Positions 25,176-33,713 of a stretch of DNA of 55,352 nt are shown piece after piece (position 1 is the first letter of the stretch; every line of letters starts with the position of its first letter). Source of the DNA: DAOSEC01 sp035362935 (GTDB lineage Bacteria; Bacillota_I; Bacilli_A; ML615J-28; CAG-313); the NCBI GenBank assembly GCA_035362935.1, contig DAOSEC010000014.1, forward strand, positions 1-55,352, read 5' to 3'. A program made the translations under genes and the position numbers. The notes under the pieces are model-generated. The model made no database searches, was not told where the DNA came from, and saw only the letters and a list, made by a program, of their open reading frames with translations.

Positions 25176-25190
25176 TCAATATTATATAAT
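25162..25190 (+). promoter_or_regulatory. Promoter of the zinc-ribbon membrane protein gene
   Basis: TTGATT (25162-25167), a 17-bp spacer and TATAAT (25185-25190). Confidence 0.62.
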
Positions 25191-25212
25191 CAATTTGAGA
25201 AGAGGTGATATG

Positions 25213-25521
25213 ATGTATTGTTCAAATTGTGGAAAAGAGATTGATGATCAATCAAAACATTGCGTGTATTGTGGTGTTCCAACCAATTCCCAACATACTT
25301 CAAGCAATGTTCAAGATGACAACCAAACAGGTTGTTTGATTGGTGGACTATGTTTCTTTTTTCCAATTGTGGGTTTAATTTTATACTTAATTTGGAAAGA
25401 AACAAAGCCTGAATCAGCCAAATTCGCTGGAAAATGGGCTTTAATTGGTTTTATTGTTAATGTCGGTCTTTCGATATTTGGTGGTATCGTCGGTGGAATT
25501 ATCGGTGCTATGGGATACTAA
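25213..25521 (+). CDS. Zinc-ribbon membrane protein
   Basis: This 102-aa protein has an N-terminal zinc ribbon (CSNCGKEI...HCVYCGVP, four Cys), a short polar linker and two hydrophobic helices (GCLIGGLCFFFPIVGLILYLIW; WALIGFIVNVGLSIFGGIVGGIIGAMGY). Such zinc-ribbon/TM proteins are common in Firmicutes and have no settled function. The start is placed at the second of two adjacent ATGs for spacing from GAGGTG. It shares a terminator with dps. Confidence 0.8.
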   Translation: MYCSNCGKEIDDQSKHCVYCGVPTNSQHTSSNVQDDNQTGCLIGGLCFFFPIVGLILYLIWKETKPESAKFAGKWALIGFIVNVGLSIFGGIVGGIIGAMGY

Positions 25522-25524
25522 TGA

Positions 25525-25548
25525 AAAAAGCCCTTTCGGGCTTTTTTT
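25525..25548. terminator. Bidirectional terminator between the zinc-ribbon gene and dps
   Basis: AAAAAAGCCC-TTT-CGGGCTTTTTT lies between two convergent stops and has T-runs on both strands. Confidence 0.9.
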
Positions 25549-25981
25549 ATCTTAATGTTGTTTTAATCATCCACAAGTGTTTTTGGAAACTTGCTTTGAT
25601 ACCAATCAATAAATCAACAGTCACTTCATCCCCAAGTTCTTGTGCAACTTCAAGTGTTTCTTGAAGTTCACGATCTACTTGTTCAAAATCAGCAACAACA
25701 GATTTTAACATTTCAACTTGCTTTTCAGTTCCTAATGCTTCTTTAATGGTTGCTAAGTTTAAAAACTCTTTTAATGAAGCAGCCGGTCTATGCCCTAACA
25801 TTAAAATCCGCTCTGCAATTGCATCAAAGTGTTCAGTTACTTCGTCATATAATTTTTCAAATAGTTCATGTAATGGATAAAATTGCATTCCTTCTACAAA
25901 CCAATGAAAATTATGCAACTTTGTATAAAGAACTCCAAAGTTTGCAACTTGTTTGTTTAAATCTTTAATTAGTCTTTCCAT
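25547..25981 (-). CDS. dps: Dps-family ferritin-like DNA-protection protein
   Basis: This 144-aa Dps miniferritin oxidises and stores iron with peroxide. The inter-subunit ferroxidase residues are visible: LHNFHWFVEG (two His, near residues 22-25), then HELFEKLYDEVTEHFDAIAERIL with the Asp/Glu ligands. It has an AGGAGG site and a single-gene transcript. Together with FeoAB, SodA and glutathione peroxidase it fits oxygen/iron stress protection in an anaerobe. Confidence 0.93.
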   Translation of the reverse strand: MERLIKDLNKQVANFGVLYTKLHNFHWFVEGMQFYPLHELFEKLYDEVTEHFDAIAERILMLGHRPAASLKEFLNLATIKEALGTEKQVEMLKSVVADFEQVDRELQETLEVAQELGDEVTVDLLIGIKASFQKHLWMIKTTLR

Positions 25982-26087
25982 TTTTTTTACCTCCTATAAA
26001 TGAAATAGCTTTTACAAATACATAGTAACACATATAGAAAACCATGTCAAGAAATTCGCTTGATATTCAAACTTTTTTATTTGAAAA

Positions 26088-26810
26088 TCAAATGTTTTTT
26101 TCAATAAAATAAATAATATCTTCTTTCATCTCTTTCGTTACAACATGACCACATTCATATGATTTAAACTCAGCTTTGTGATGACCTTTTCGAGAAAGTT
26201 CTAGTATGAATTTTTTAGCAAAATGACTTGATACCACTTGGTCTAATTCACCGTTCAATGCGAATATTGCTGTATTATGGTATAGGTAAAGATCTTTATG
26301 CACAGAAAGAGAGAGTAGTTTGCGATTTAATTCTGAACCAAATGTTCCAATAATTGGTTGTTTGGATAAATCATAGTGAGCTTTCATATCAGGCGATCCA
26401 ATAATCGCAATTATTGTATCGACATGTGGAGAGTGTCTAGGGAGTTGGTAAGCGATATGCCCTCCCATAGAAATTCCTAACATATGAAATGATTGAAACT
26501 GTTTGCTGTAATAATCTGAGAAGAGCAATAGTATATCTTGTGTCGTTTTTATGACAACATCAATCATAGCGATTGCAACATCTTTTAAATTTCCTGTTAT
26601 ATAAGGTTCCTCTTTTCTCTCACCATGCATATATGCATCCACAGAGACAACCAAAAAACCTAAATTGGTTAGAATTCGCGGAAACTCTCCAACTCCGTCT
26701 TCCTTATTTCCACCATGTCCATGGACCAAAAAGAATAAACCTCTAGGTTTAATTCGTGGTTTAAATTCCATAATAGGAATGGAGTATAACATCATTTTTT
26801 GTGTTTCCAT
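26088..26810 (-). CDS. Alpha/beta hydrolase (esterase-like)
   Basis: This 240-aa serine hydrolase has the oxyanion segment LVHGHGGN, nucleophile elbow GISMGG (Ser about 115), catalytic Asp in NGELDQVV and His in YECGHVVT. It resembles YitV/DLH-type esterases. It starts 10 bp after the stop of the diguanylate cyclase gene and is co-transcribed with it; no functional link is evident. Confidence 0.87.
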   Translation of the reverse strand: METQKMMLYSIPIMEFKPRIKPRGLFFLVHGHGGNKEDGVGEFPRILTNLGFLVVSVDAYMHGERKEEPYITGNLKDVAIAMIDVVIKTTQDILLLFSDYYSKQFQSFHMLGISMGGHIAYQLPRHSPHVDTIIAIIGSPDMKAHYDLSKQPIIGTFGSELNRKLLSLSVHKDLYLYHNTAIFALNGELDQVVSSHFAKKFILELSRKGHHKAEFKSYECGHVVTKEMKEDIIYFIEKNI

Positions 26811-26820
26811 ATTCTTTCAC

Positions 26821-28356
26821 CTACTCGAATTTTGTAACTTTGTTTCGTCCGGCAGATTTTGATTGATACATTGCTTTATCTACTTGATTGATAAATTCAT
26901 CAACACTAGTTGTTGATGGGTTATTGTTGACTGCTACTCCAAAACTAGAAGTAAAACGAATCTCAATGTTTTCAAACTTAGATCTTGTTTGCTCAATCTC
27001 AAAGCGAAGTTCCTCAGCGATTTGATATGCAACATCAATGGTTGTTTCTGGAAGCATAATGATAAACTCTTCACCACCGTATCTAGCAAACACATCTTTT
27101 TCTCTTAATTTCGTTTTGCAAAGTGAGGTTAGTTGAGTTAACACATAATCCCCTGCATGATGTCCATACTTATCGTTAAAGTTCTTGAACAAATCAATAT
27201 CAAGTAGTATTAATGAAAGTGGGAGTTTATATCGGTTTGACCTATCAAATTCGAGTTCGAGTTTTGTTCGAAAGAATCTTCTATTGTAGATTTCAGTTAA
27301 ACCATCTTTGTAAGCAAAATCATTTAGTTGTGCGATAATTTTTTTCTTTTCTGTGATGTCTGTAAGAAGTAAAATCTTTCCAACTAAGTGCCGATTCGAA
27401 TAAATCATAGTAATTGAAACATCATAATATGTAACTTTACTATCACAAGAAAAAATCCATTCAATCCGTTTGTTATAATTATTTTCAAACAATGATTTTA
27501 GAAGTGAATCTTGATGACACAATTCATCAACTTTGACATTATCTTTGTTCTGCACCAACTTGGGAAATATCATCTTTGCAGCAGCATTGGATAACATAAC
27601 CTCATTCTCGTGATCAAACAATATCATAGCATCTTCCATTGAGTGAACCAGTTGTTCAACCACGACCGGGTTGATTTTGAATAATTTAAATTTATACAAT
27701 CCAAAGAAGAAAAATATCCCCATAATGAACGCACCAAAAGGAATAATGTCAATCCCACTTGTTACATTTAAAACATAAACCAAAGTAAAAACCCAAACAG
27801 TTAATGAACCTAGCAACATAAATGATATTTGTTTACGCACTGTTTTGATGGTCCGTTGATACATAATGAGATACAATCCACTTGCAATAATAAAGGATAT
27901 GTTAAAATAAGCGATGTGTAGCCAGTATAACGGTCCTCTACTCACACTTGCATAGATAAGAAAATCGTTTTGAATGAGTTCCACGTTTGTATAAAACAAA
28001 TGATGTAAATCATTGGTATAGTTTGATACGAGTGTAATAATAGGAATAATCCATAATGCCCAGAAGAATCTAGAATCGACTTTGTTATTATTTCTTGTAT
28101 ATTGAAGTGCTAATACCATCCATATCGCTGGGATGAATGAAATGCCTAAGTACTCAAATCGAATCCAAAACATAATTGTTGAAAGGTCATTATGTAGCAA
28201 CTCCATTGCGTATCCAAAACAATAGATTGCAGCACTTAACATAAAAAATATGCTAGTAATTGCTCCAGGAACATTTCTTCTTTTAACGAGTAGAATACCA
28301 AAAACTGTCATAATTAAAGAGAAAATGATTAGTATAATTGCTATTGATGATATCAT
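26821..28356 (-). CDS. Membrane diguanylate cyclase (7TM-PAS-GGDEF)
   Basis: This 511-aa protein makes cyclic di-GMP. About seven membrane helices (residues 1-215, the histidine-kinase N-terminal 7TM type) precede a PAS-like region (VEQLVHSMEDAMILFDHENEVMLSN, about 222-330) and a full GGDEF domain. The active loop reads GGEEF near residue 425, and the inhibitory I-site REKD is placed the standard five residues before it. Activity and product inhibition are both expected. No EAL or PilZ protein is encoded in this window. Confidence 0.92.
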   Translation of the reverse strand: MISSIAIILIIFSLIMTVFGILLVKRRNVPGAITSIFFMLSAAIYCFGYAMELLHNDLSTIMFWIRFEYLGISFIPAIWMVLALQYTRNNNKVDSRFFWALWIIPIITLVSNYTNDLHHLFYTNVELIQNDFLIYASVSRGPLYWLHIAYFNISFIIASGLYLIMYQRTIKTVRKQISFMLLGSLTVWVFTLVYVLNVTSGIDIIPFGAFIMGIFFFFGLYKFKLFKINPVVVEQLVHSMEDAMILFDHENEVMLSNAAAKMIFPKLVQNKDNVKVDELCHQDSLLKSLFENNYNKRIEWIFSCDSKVTYYDVSITMIYSNRHLVGKILLLTDITEKKKIIAQLNDFAYKDGLTEIYNRRFFRTKLELEFDRSNRYKLPLSLILLDIDLFKNFNDKYGHHAGDYVLTQLTSLCKTKLREKDVFARYGGEEFIIMLPETTIDVAYQIAEELRFEIEQTRSKFENIEIRFTSSFGVAVNNNPSTTSVDEFINQVDKAMYQSKSAGRNKVTKFE

Positions 28357-28427
28357 AGTATCACCCCATTTCTTAACTCTTTAATATAATTGTATCATAA
28401 ATAAGTGATTAAATCATTACAATAATT

Positions 28428-28456
28428 AAAAATAATCGCCTTCAAAAAGGCGATTA
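28428..28456 (-). terminator. Terminator of the branched-chain oxidation operon
   Basis: On the minus strand TAATCGCC-loop-GGCGATTA is followed by TTTTTAATT, just beyond the butyrate kinase stop. Confidence 0.8.
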
Positions 28457-28461
28457 CTTCA

Positions 28462-29529
28462 TCAATAATGTTTTACGCGTTCGATTCCTTCTAAAACTCT
28501 CATCGTACCTTCGGCCAAGGACTTCATCTCATCTTCGCCTGGATAAATGGAAAGTTTCATAATTGGATCCATATAATGTTTTAGCATTCCAACTAAATCT
28601 TTGTTGTGAGCTAACCCACCTGTAATTAAAATTGCATCTATTTTTCCACTTAATACAAAGTATAGTGCTCCGATTTCTTTTGTGATTTGATATGCCATAG
28701 CCTGCAAATAGAACTTAGCATCGCTATCACCGGATTGAATACGTGTACTAATCTCCATTCCACTGCTTGTACCAAGGTGTGATACCAATCCGCCTTTTCC
28801 AGCTATCATCTTTTTCATTTGATCGAGTGTATATCCATTTTTAATGCACAATTCAGCAACCGCAACAGCAGGTAAACTACCTGTTCGTTCTGGACTAAAA
28901 GGCCCATCTCCGTCTAAAGCATTATTAACATCAATTACTCTTCCTTGTCGATGTAAACCAACAGAGATTCCACCACCTAAATGTGCAACAATTAGGTTAA
29001 GTTTATTATATGGTTTTCCTACATCTGATGCATAGCGTTTTGCAATCGCTTTTTGATTTAAAGCATGAAATAAACTTTTACGAATGACTCCTTTGAGTCC
29101 TGTTACTCGCGAAATATCTTCAAACTCATCAACACAAACAGGATCCACGATGTAAGCTGGTTTGTTTTGTGGTTTCGCAAACTCATATGCAATAATAGCA
29201 CCTAAGTTTGAAGCATGACTTCCATACTTTTCTTCTGCTAAATCTTGAACCATTGCTTCATTAACTAGATAGGTTCCTCCTTGAAGAGGACGAAGCATAC
29301 CACCTCTACCAACAAAAACATCAATATCTTTCTCAGTTAGGTTGTTATCTTTCAAAAAGTTTACTATTATTTCTCTACGAAAATCCTTTTGAGGATATAT
29401 TTTAAAATACTTATCAAGTTCTGCTACATCATGTCGGAGCGTTGTCTCCTTGATACATTCGTATCCTTTGAACAATGCGACCTTGGTTGATGTCGAACCT
29501 GGATTAATAACTAACATAAGGTAACTCAT
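28462..29529 (-). CDS. buk: Butyrate (branched-chain acyl) kinase
   Basis: This 355-aa ASKHA-fold kinase turns acyl phosphate plus ADP into a free acid plus ATP. It has the phosphate loop NPGSTSTKVALF near the N-terminus, VAHLGGGISVG and GALYFVLSGKIDAILITGGLAHN. It is last in the operon after ptb, with which it overlaps by 26 bp. In this context its substrates are probably isobutyryl-, isovaleryl- and 2-methylbutyryl-phosphate. Confidence 0.95.
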   Translation of the reverse strand: MSYLMLVINPGSTSTKVALFKGYECIKETTLRHDVAELDKYFKIYPQKDFRREIIVNFLKDNNLTEKDIDVFVGRGGMLRPLQGGTYLVNEAMVQDLAEEKYGSHASNLGAIIAYEFAKPQNKPAYIVDPVCVDEFEDISRVTGLKGVIRKSLFHALNQKAIAKRYASDVGKPYNKLNLIVAHLGGGISVGLHRQGRVIDVNNALDGDGPFSPERTGSLPAVAVAELCIKNGYTLDQMKKMIAGKGGLVSHLGTSSGMEISTRIQSGDSDAKFYLQAMAYQITKEIGALYFVLSGKIDAILITGGLAHNKDLVGMLKHYMDPIMKLSIYPGEDEMKSLAEGTMRVLEGIERVKHY

Positions 29530-30424
29530 AATGGTACACCACCGCCAATGCTATAGAATATAATTTTGTTGTACTTGAATCTGCTCTACTTGTCAAAACG
29601 ATTGGGCTTTTTGCACCTAAAACAATACCAGCTGATTTTGCATGACCTAAGAATACAGATGTTTTATAGAACACATTCCCAGCATCAATCCCTGGAAAGA
29701 CTAAAATATCGGCGCAACCTGCAACAGGATGATTAATACCTTTGTGCTTGACAGATTCCATTGATACTAGATTGTCAATTGCGAATGGTCCTCCAACGAT
29801 ACATCCTTTGATTGCTCCGTTTTCGTTCAATTTCACAACTGCTTCTGCATCGACAGTCGACTGCATTTTTGGGTTCACTTTTTCAACAGCCGAAACCATA
29901 CCTACTTTAGGAAATGTTATCCCTAACGTTTTAGCTAGCTTAACTGCATTTTCTATAATATATGATTTTTCTTCCACACTTGGTGCGATTAACATCGCTC
30001 CATCGGTTACAAATAGGATTCTATCTAAATCATCAAATCCGATAAGACCAACATGTGATAATATTTTGGCATCTCGAATCCCTAACTCTTTGTTTACGAC
30101 AGCTTTTAATAGTACTTTAGTGTCAATTAACCCTTTCATTAAAATCTGTGCTCCGTTGTTGCGAATAAGCTCTAGAGCCTTATAAGAGGATACTTCATCA
30201 TCATTGGAATCAATTATAGTGAACTTTGATCGATCATATCCACCAGATTGAATCATATTTTCAATTTCATTTTGCTTTCCTATTAATATTGGTTCTACGA
30301 TTCCTAAATTCATTGCTTCATTAATTGCTTCAAGCACATACTCATCGTGTGCTGCAACAACTACGATTCTTTGCTTTGGCAAAGATTTGGCTTTGATTAG
30401 GATATCATTCATTTGTTTTATCAT
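29504..30424 (-). CDS. ptb: Phosphate butyryltransferase
   Basis: This 306-aa phosphotransacetylase-family enzyme exchanges CoA of butyryl- or branched acyl-CoA for phosphate. It has the family segments VMVSA-like VGMVSAVEKVNPKMQSTVDAE, GGPFAIDNLVS and DILVFPGIDAGNVFYKTSVFL. It lies 3 bp behind the oxidoreductase gamma subunit and overlaps buk. Ptb and Buk capture the thioester energy made by the ferredoxin oxidoreductase as ATP. Confidence 0.95.
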   Translation of the reverse strand: MIKQMNDILIKAKSLPKQRIVVVAAHDEYVLEAINEAMNLGIVEPILIGKQNEIENMIQSGGYDRSKFTIIDSNDDEVSSYKALELIRNNGAQILMKGLIDTKVLLKAVVNKELGIRDAKILSHVGLIGFDDLDRILFVTDGAMLIAPSVEEKSYIIENAVKLAKTLGITFPKVGMVSAVEKVNPKMQSTVDAEAVVKLNENGAIKGCIVGGPFAIDNLVSMESVKHKGINHPVAGCADILVFPGIDAGNVFYKTSVFLGHAKSAGIVLGAKSPIVLTSRADSSTTKLYSIALAVVYHYELPYVSY

Positions 30425-30427
30425 GAA

Positions 30428-30979
30428 TTACTTCTCCAATTTCAAAATGTATTGTCTTCCTGCATCAAGAGCACTAATGTTAATGTCAACCAAATGCTCT
30501 TTGCCTTTTCCCATAAATTTCTTGAGTATTTTAATAATTGTCTCTTCTTTGAACAACTTTGTCGTCTCGAGATACGCTCCCATCATAACCATATTCGCTA
30601 CTCTTGGGTTTCCTAATTGTATTGCGATATCATTGATAGGTATACCAATCATTGTTGCATTTTCAACTTTGATAGGTTCTGTTATCAACGAGGAATTGTA
30701 TAAGATGACTCCGTTTTTCTTTACTTTTGAAGCAAACTTGACTAGTGAAGGGTTATTTAATGCAATTAATGTGTTTGCATGTGAGAAGATAGGAGAATTG
30801 ATTTCTTTTTCAGAAATGGTGACTGAACAATTCGCAGTTCCTCCACGCGTCTCAGGTCCATAAGAAGGAAACCATAACGTATGTAGATTGTCCTCTGTTG
30901 CTGCATAAGCAAGCATTTGACCTATCATCATCACACCTTGACCACCAAAACCAGCAATCGTTACTTGTTCACTACTCAT
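30428..30979 (-). CDS. 2-oxoacid:ferredoxin oxidoreductase, gamma subunit
   Basis: This 183-aa gamma subunit of the KOR/VOR class has GFGGQGVMMIGQMLA at the N-terminus and SYGPETRGGTANCSVTIS further on. The start at 30979 has AGGTGATAAAA before it; a GTG three codons upstream is less likely. It overlaps the beta-subunit gene by 8 bp. It completes the four-subunit enzyme encoded by 30428-33013. Confidence 0.9.
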   Translation of the reverse strand: MSSEQVTIAGFGGQGVMMIGQMLAYAATEDNLHTLWFPSYGPETRGGTANCSVTISEKEINSPIFSHANTLIALNNPSLVKFASKVKKNGVILYNSSLITEPIKVENATMIGIPINDIAIQLGNPRVANMVMMGAYLETTKLFKEETIIKILKKFMGKGKEHLVDINISALDAGRQYILKLEK

Positions 30980-31724
30980 TTTTATCACCTACATCTTTAA
31001 ACACACCTAATGGATAAATTGGGATCATCGATTCTTTTGCCCAGTCGAGAGCTTCGCCTGGCGTCATACCCCAGTTTACAGGACATGTTGAAATGAACTC
31101 AATTAGTGTAAAACCTTTATGTTCCATTTGATATGTGAATGCTTTCTTTAATGCTTTCTTTGCTTTGTTAACATGAGCTGGGTTATGAACAGAAACACGT
31201 TCTACATATGCTGCTTTTGGAATTTGAGAAAATATTTCTGAAATTTTCATCGGTAAACCATGAAGTGCTTCGCTTCTTCCGGCTTGCGAAGTTGTTGTTT
31301 TTTGTCCAATTAATGTTGTAGGTGCCATTTGTCCACCTGTCATTCCATAGATTGCATTGTTTGCAAGAATGACTGTAATGTTTTCACCACGGTTTGCTGC
31401 GTGAATCGCCTCAGCGATACCAATAGAGCCAAAATCACCATCTCCTTGATATGTGAATACTATGCTATTTGGTCTTGAACGTTTAATACCCGTAGCAACT
31501 GCACAAGATCTACCGTGAGCTGCCTGTTGCATATCACAATTAAAGTAAAAATACGACATAACAGAACATCCAACACTTGCTACACCAATTGATTTATCAA
31601 TTACACCTAGTTCAACTAGAGTCTCTGCTACTAATTTATGAATAATCCCATGGGTACATCCGGGGCAATATGATAAATCTACATCTGTCAAACCAGATGT
31701 TTTTTTGTATACGATCTCGTTCAT
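30972..31724 (-). CDS. 2-oxoacid:ferredoxin oxidoreductase, beta (TPP) subunit
   Basis: This 250-aa subunit binds thiamine pyrophosphate and a [4Fe-4S] cluster. CPGCTHG supplies two cluster Cys, with further Cys in VGCSV and STCPVNW. The TPP motif is GDGDFGSIGIAEA...NNAIYGMTGGQ. The start at 31724, with a GAGGTG site, is preferred over the longer frame, which would run 34 bp into the alpha gene. Confidence 0.93.
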   Translation of the reverse strand: MNEIVYKKTSGLTDVDLSYCPGCTHGIIHKLVAETLVELGVIDKSIGVASVGCSVMSYFYFNCDMQQAAHGRSCAVATGIKRSRPNSIVFTYQGDGDFGSIGIAEAIHAANRGENITVILANNAIYGMTGGQMAPTTLIGQKTTTSQAGRSEALHGLPMKISEIFSQIPKAAYVERVSVHNPAHVNKAKKALKKAFTYQMEHKGFTLIEFISTCPVNWGMTPGEALDWAKESMIPIYPLGVFKDVGDKNE

Positions 31725-31725
31725 A

Positions 31726-32787
31726 CTACACCTCTTTCTTAATTTTTCTGATTGCTTCAACGATTTCTTCTGGATCTGGCATCATTCCACCAGTTCTTCC
31801 AAAGAAATGCACTTTATGTCGACCATTGTTTGCAATCAAAACATCATCTAACATTTGTCCGGTACTTAACTCTGCACAAAGAATTCCTTTTACGGAAGAG
31901 GGGATTTGATCAAATGCTTTTTGTGGATATGGCCAAATGGTAATTGGTCGTATCATACCAACATTGATTCCTTCTTCTTTTAATAGTTCAATTGATGAAC
32001 GGCATATTCTAGACATCGATCCATATGCAACAATGACATACTCTGCGTTATCCATGTTAATTAACTCATAGCGTTGTTCATTCTTTTTAATTTCTTGATA
32101 TTTCGCGTGTAATTTCCATACGTGACGTTCTAAATCATTCGGGTCTAAGTGAATAGAGGTAACAATTCTACGGTTAGCACCTGTTGATACTCCTGTAGTT
32201 GCCCAATCTTTTGCAGGCAAGTTACGATGAGGGGTTGGCTTATCTAAATCCACTGGTTCCATCATTTGACCAATTAAACCATCAACACCAATCATAACTG
32301 GGTTACGGTAAAAATCAGCAACTTCAAATGCTTCTTTCATAATGTCTACAGTTTCTTGTAAATTTTCTGGTGCGTACGCAACTACATAATAGTCACCATT
32401 TCCACCGCCGCGTGTGATTTGCTTGTAGTCTGCTTGAGATGGTTGAATTCCGCCAAGACCTGGTCCACCACGCATAACGTTGACGATAACACATGGTAAC
32501 TCAGCTGCAGCAATATAACTAATTCCTTCTTGCTTTAAGGCGATTCCTGGAGAAGATGAACTTGTCATAACACGTACACCAGCTCCTGCAGCACCATAAA
32601 CCATATTGATTGCTGCAACTTCTGACTCTGCTTGCACAAACACTTTTCCATGTTCATTCATATATTTTGATAAAAACTCAGGAATTTCATTTTGAGGTGT
32701 AATTGGATATCCGAAAAATGCATCACATCCACCTTTTACTGCGGCTAGTGCAATTGCTTCGTTACCTTTCATTAATACTTTAGCCAT
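31726..32787 (-). CDS. vorB: 2-oxoacid:ferredoxin oxidoreductase, alpha subunit (VorB-like)
   Basis: This 353-aa alpha subunit of a 3-methyl-2-oxobutanoate (VOR-type) enzyme decarboxylates branched 2-oxo acids to acyl-CoA with reduction of ferredoxin. The N-terminus LMKGNEAIALAAVKGGCDAFFGYPITPQNEI is diagnostic, with SSSSPGIALKQEGISY and GGPGLGG following. Leucine dehydrogenase upstream and Ptb/Buk downstream argue for branched-chain substrates over 2-oxoglutarate. Confidence 0.92.
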   Translation of the reverse strand: MAKVLMKGNEAIALAAVKGGCDAFFGYPITPQNEIPEFLSKYMNEHGKVFVQAESEVAAINMVYGAAGAGVRVMTSSSSPGIALKQEGISYIAAAELPCVIVNVMRGGPGLGGIQPSQADYKQITRGGGNGDYYVVAYAPENLQETVDIMKEAFEVADFYRNPVMIGVDGLIGQMMEPVDLDKPTPHRNLPAKDWATTGVSTGANRRIVTSIHLDPNDLERHVWKLHAKYQEIKKNEQRYELINMDNAEYVIVAYGSMSRICRSSIELLKEEGINVGMIRPITIWPYPQKAFDQIPSSVKGILCAELSTGQMLDDVLIANNGRHKVHFFGRTGGMMPDPEEIVEAIRKIKKEV

Positions 32788-32791
32788 AAAC

Positions 32792-33013
32792 TTACTCCTT
32801 TATTTTTTCTACCGTAATAACGGAATCTGGACACATGATTGCACAAAATGCACAACCAATGCACTTATTTGGGTCTACTACGTTAATTAAATTGTACCCT
32901 TTTTTGTTAATTCTAACTTTGTCTAGTGCCAATATTTTTGTTGGACAGACATTCACACATAAACTACAACCTTTGCATTTTTCAACGTCAAAGTATACTT
33001 TTCCTTTTGGCAA
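32792..33013 (-). CDS. 2-oxoacid:ferredoxin oxidoreductase, delta (2[4Fe-4S]) subunit
   Basis: This 73-aa ferredoxin-like subunit has two cluster motifs, CKGCSLCVNVCPTK and CIGCAFCAIMCPDS. The likely start is TTG at 33013: an AGGAGG lies 7 nt upstream, whereas the ATG at 33034 would place that ribosome site inside the coding region and has none of its own. It transfers electrons from the TPP subunit to soluble ferredoxin. Confidence 0.9.
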   Translation of the reverse strand: MPKGKVYFDVEKCKGCSLCVNVCPTKILALDKVRINKKGYNLINVVDPNKCIGCAFCAIMCPDSVITVEKIKE

Positions 33014-33024
33014 AATAATTCCTC

Positions 33025-33675
33025 CTACAACCAATTTTTTCTTAAGTATAATTTTAATGGTATGACTTCTCCCAGTAAGTGAGAATTGTGATAATCAACT
33101 TTATCATATATTCCTGTATAAAGTATTGGTAAATTCAACTGATTGCTAACTTGTTGAACAATCTCTTGTCCTTTTAAAACCTCTTCAATAGTCGTTTCCT
33201 TTAAGAAATTACTATTGTTAATCAGTCCTGTGACTCTTAATCCACCACTACCTTCAATTTGATGTATCATCTGTATAATACCTTCAACTGTTGAAGTTTT
33301 TTCTCGATAAATATTAATGCATAATAAGAGATCAACTTCATCTAATTGAATATCGTCGCTAAACTGACGGACTAATCTAGCTCCAATCGGATCACCACCC
33401 AAATCAAGAATGGCGCGTTTTGATTTATTTCGAAACGGCAAGAACACATCCCCTGAAATAAAAGGCAAGTCACTTCCTAAGGCATTTTTCAATCCAGAGG
33501 AAATCATTGTGACATTATTTTGTTCGAGTATTACTTCTGCTTCTCTAGAGCGGAAATAGGGATTTACAATGTCTAAATCAATCAAGTAATCCACTTGTTT
33601 CCTAATTGCAAGATTAACTGAAAACTCAGATTTGCCACTACCATAATGTCCTGTGATAAAAGTTATACGTTTCAT
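33025..33675 (-). CDS. P-loop ATPase of unknown role in the keto-acid oxidation operon
   Basis: This 216-aa MinD/CobQ-like nucleotide-binding protein has Walker A GHYGSGKSEFSVNLA near residue 8, a switch-like IDLDIVNPYFRSRE and Walker B RAILDLGGDPIGA. Similar 'ATP-binding' proteins occur in clostridial operons of this type, but no function is established as far as I know. The ATG at 33675 has GAGGAG 4 nt upstream. It sits between an intrinsic terminator and the delta subunit. A role in cofactor or cluster insertion into the oxidoreductase is a guess. Confidence 0.8.
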   Translation of the reverse strand: MKRITFITGHYGSGKSEFSVNLAIRKQVDYLIDLDIVNPYFRSREAEVILEQNNVTMISSGLKNALGSDLPFISGDVFLPFRNKSKRAILDLGGDPIGARLVRQFSDDIQLDEVDLLLCINIYREKTSTVEGIIQMIHQIEGSGGLRVTGLINNSNFLKETTIEEVLKGQEIVQQVSNQLNLPILYTGIYDKVDYHNSHLLGEVIPLKLYLRKNWL

Positions 33676-33689
33676 AGATCTCCTCACTG

Positions 33690-33712
33690 AAAAAGAGGGA
33701 GATAAATCTCCC
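33690..33712 (-). terminator. Intra-operon terminator after leucine dehydrogenase
   Basis: On the minus strand GGGAGA-TTTA-TCTCCC is followed by TCTTTTTC. It begins 2 nt after the leucine dehydrogenase stop and ends just before the ribosome site of the next gene. Partial readthrough would give more dehydrogenase than downstream enzymes. Confidence 0.75.
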
Positions 33713-33713
33713 G

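Noticed and set aside
26079..26096. ATTTGAAAATCAAAT hairpin near the hydrolase stop
   Set aside because: Its T-run faces the plus strand where no gene ends, and the stem is short and AT-only.
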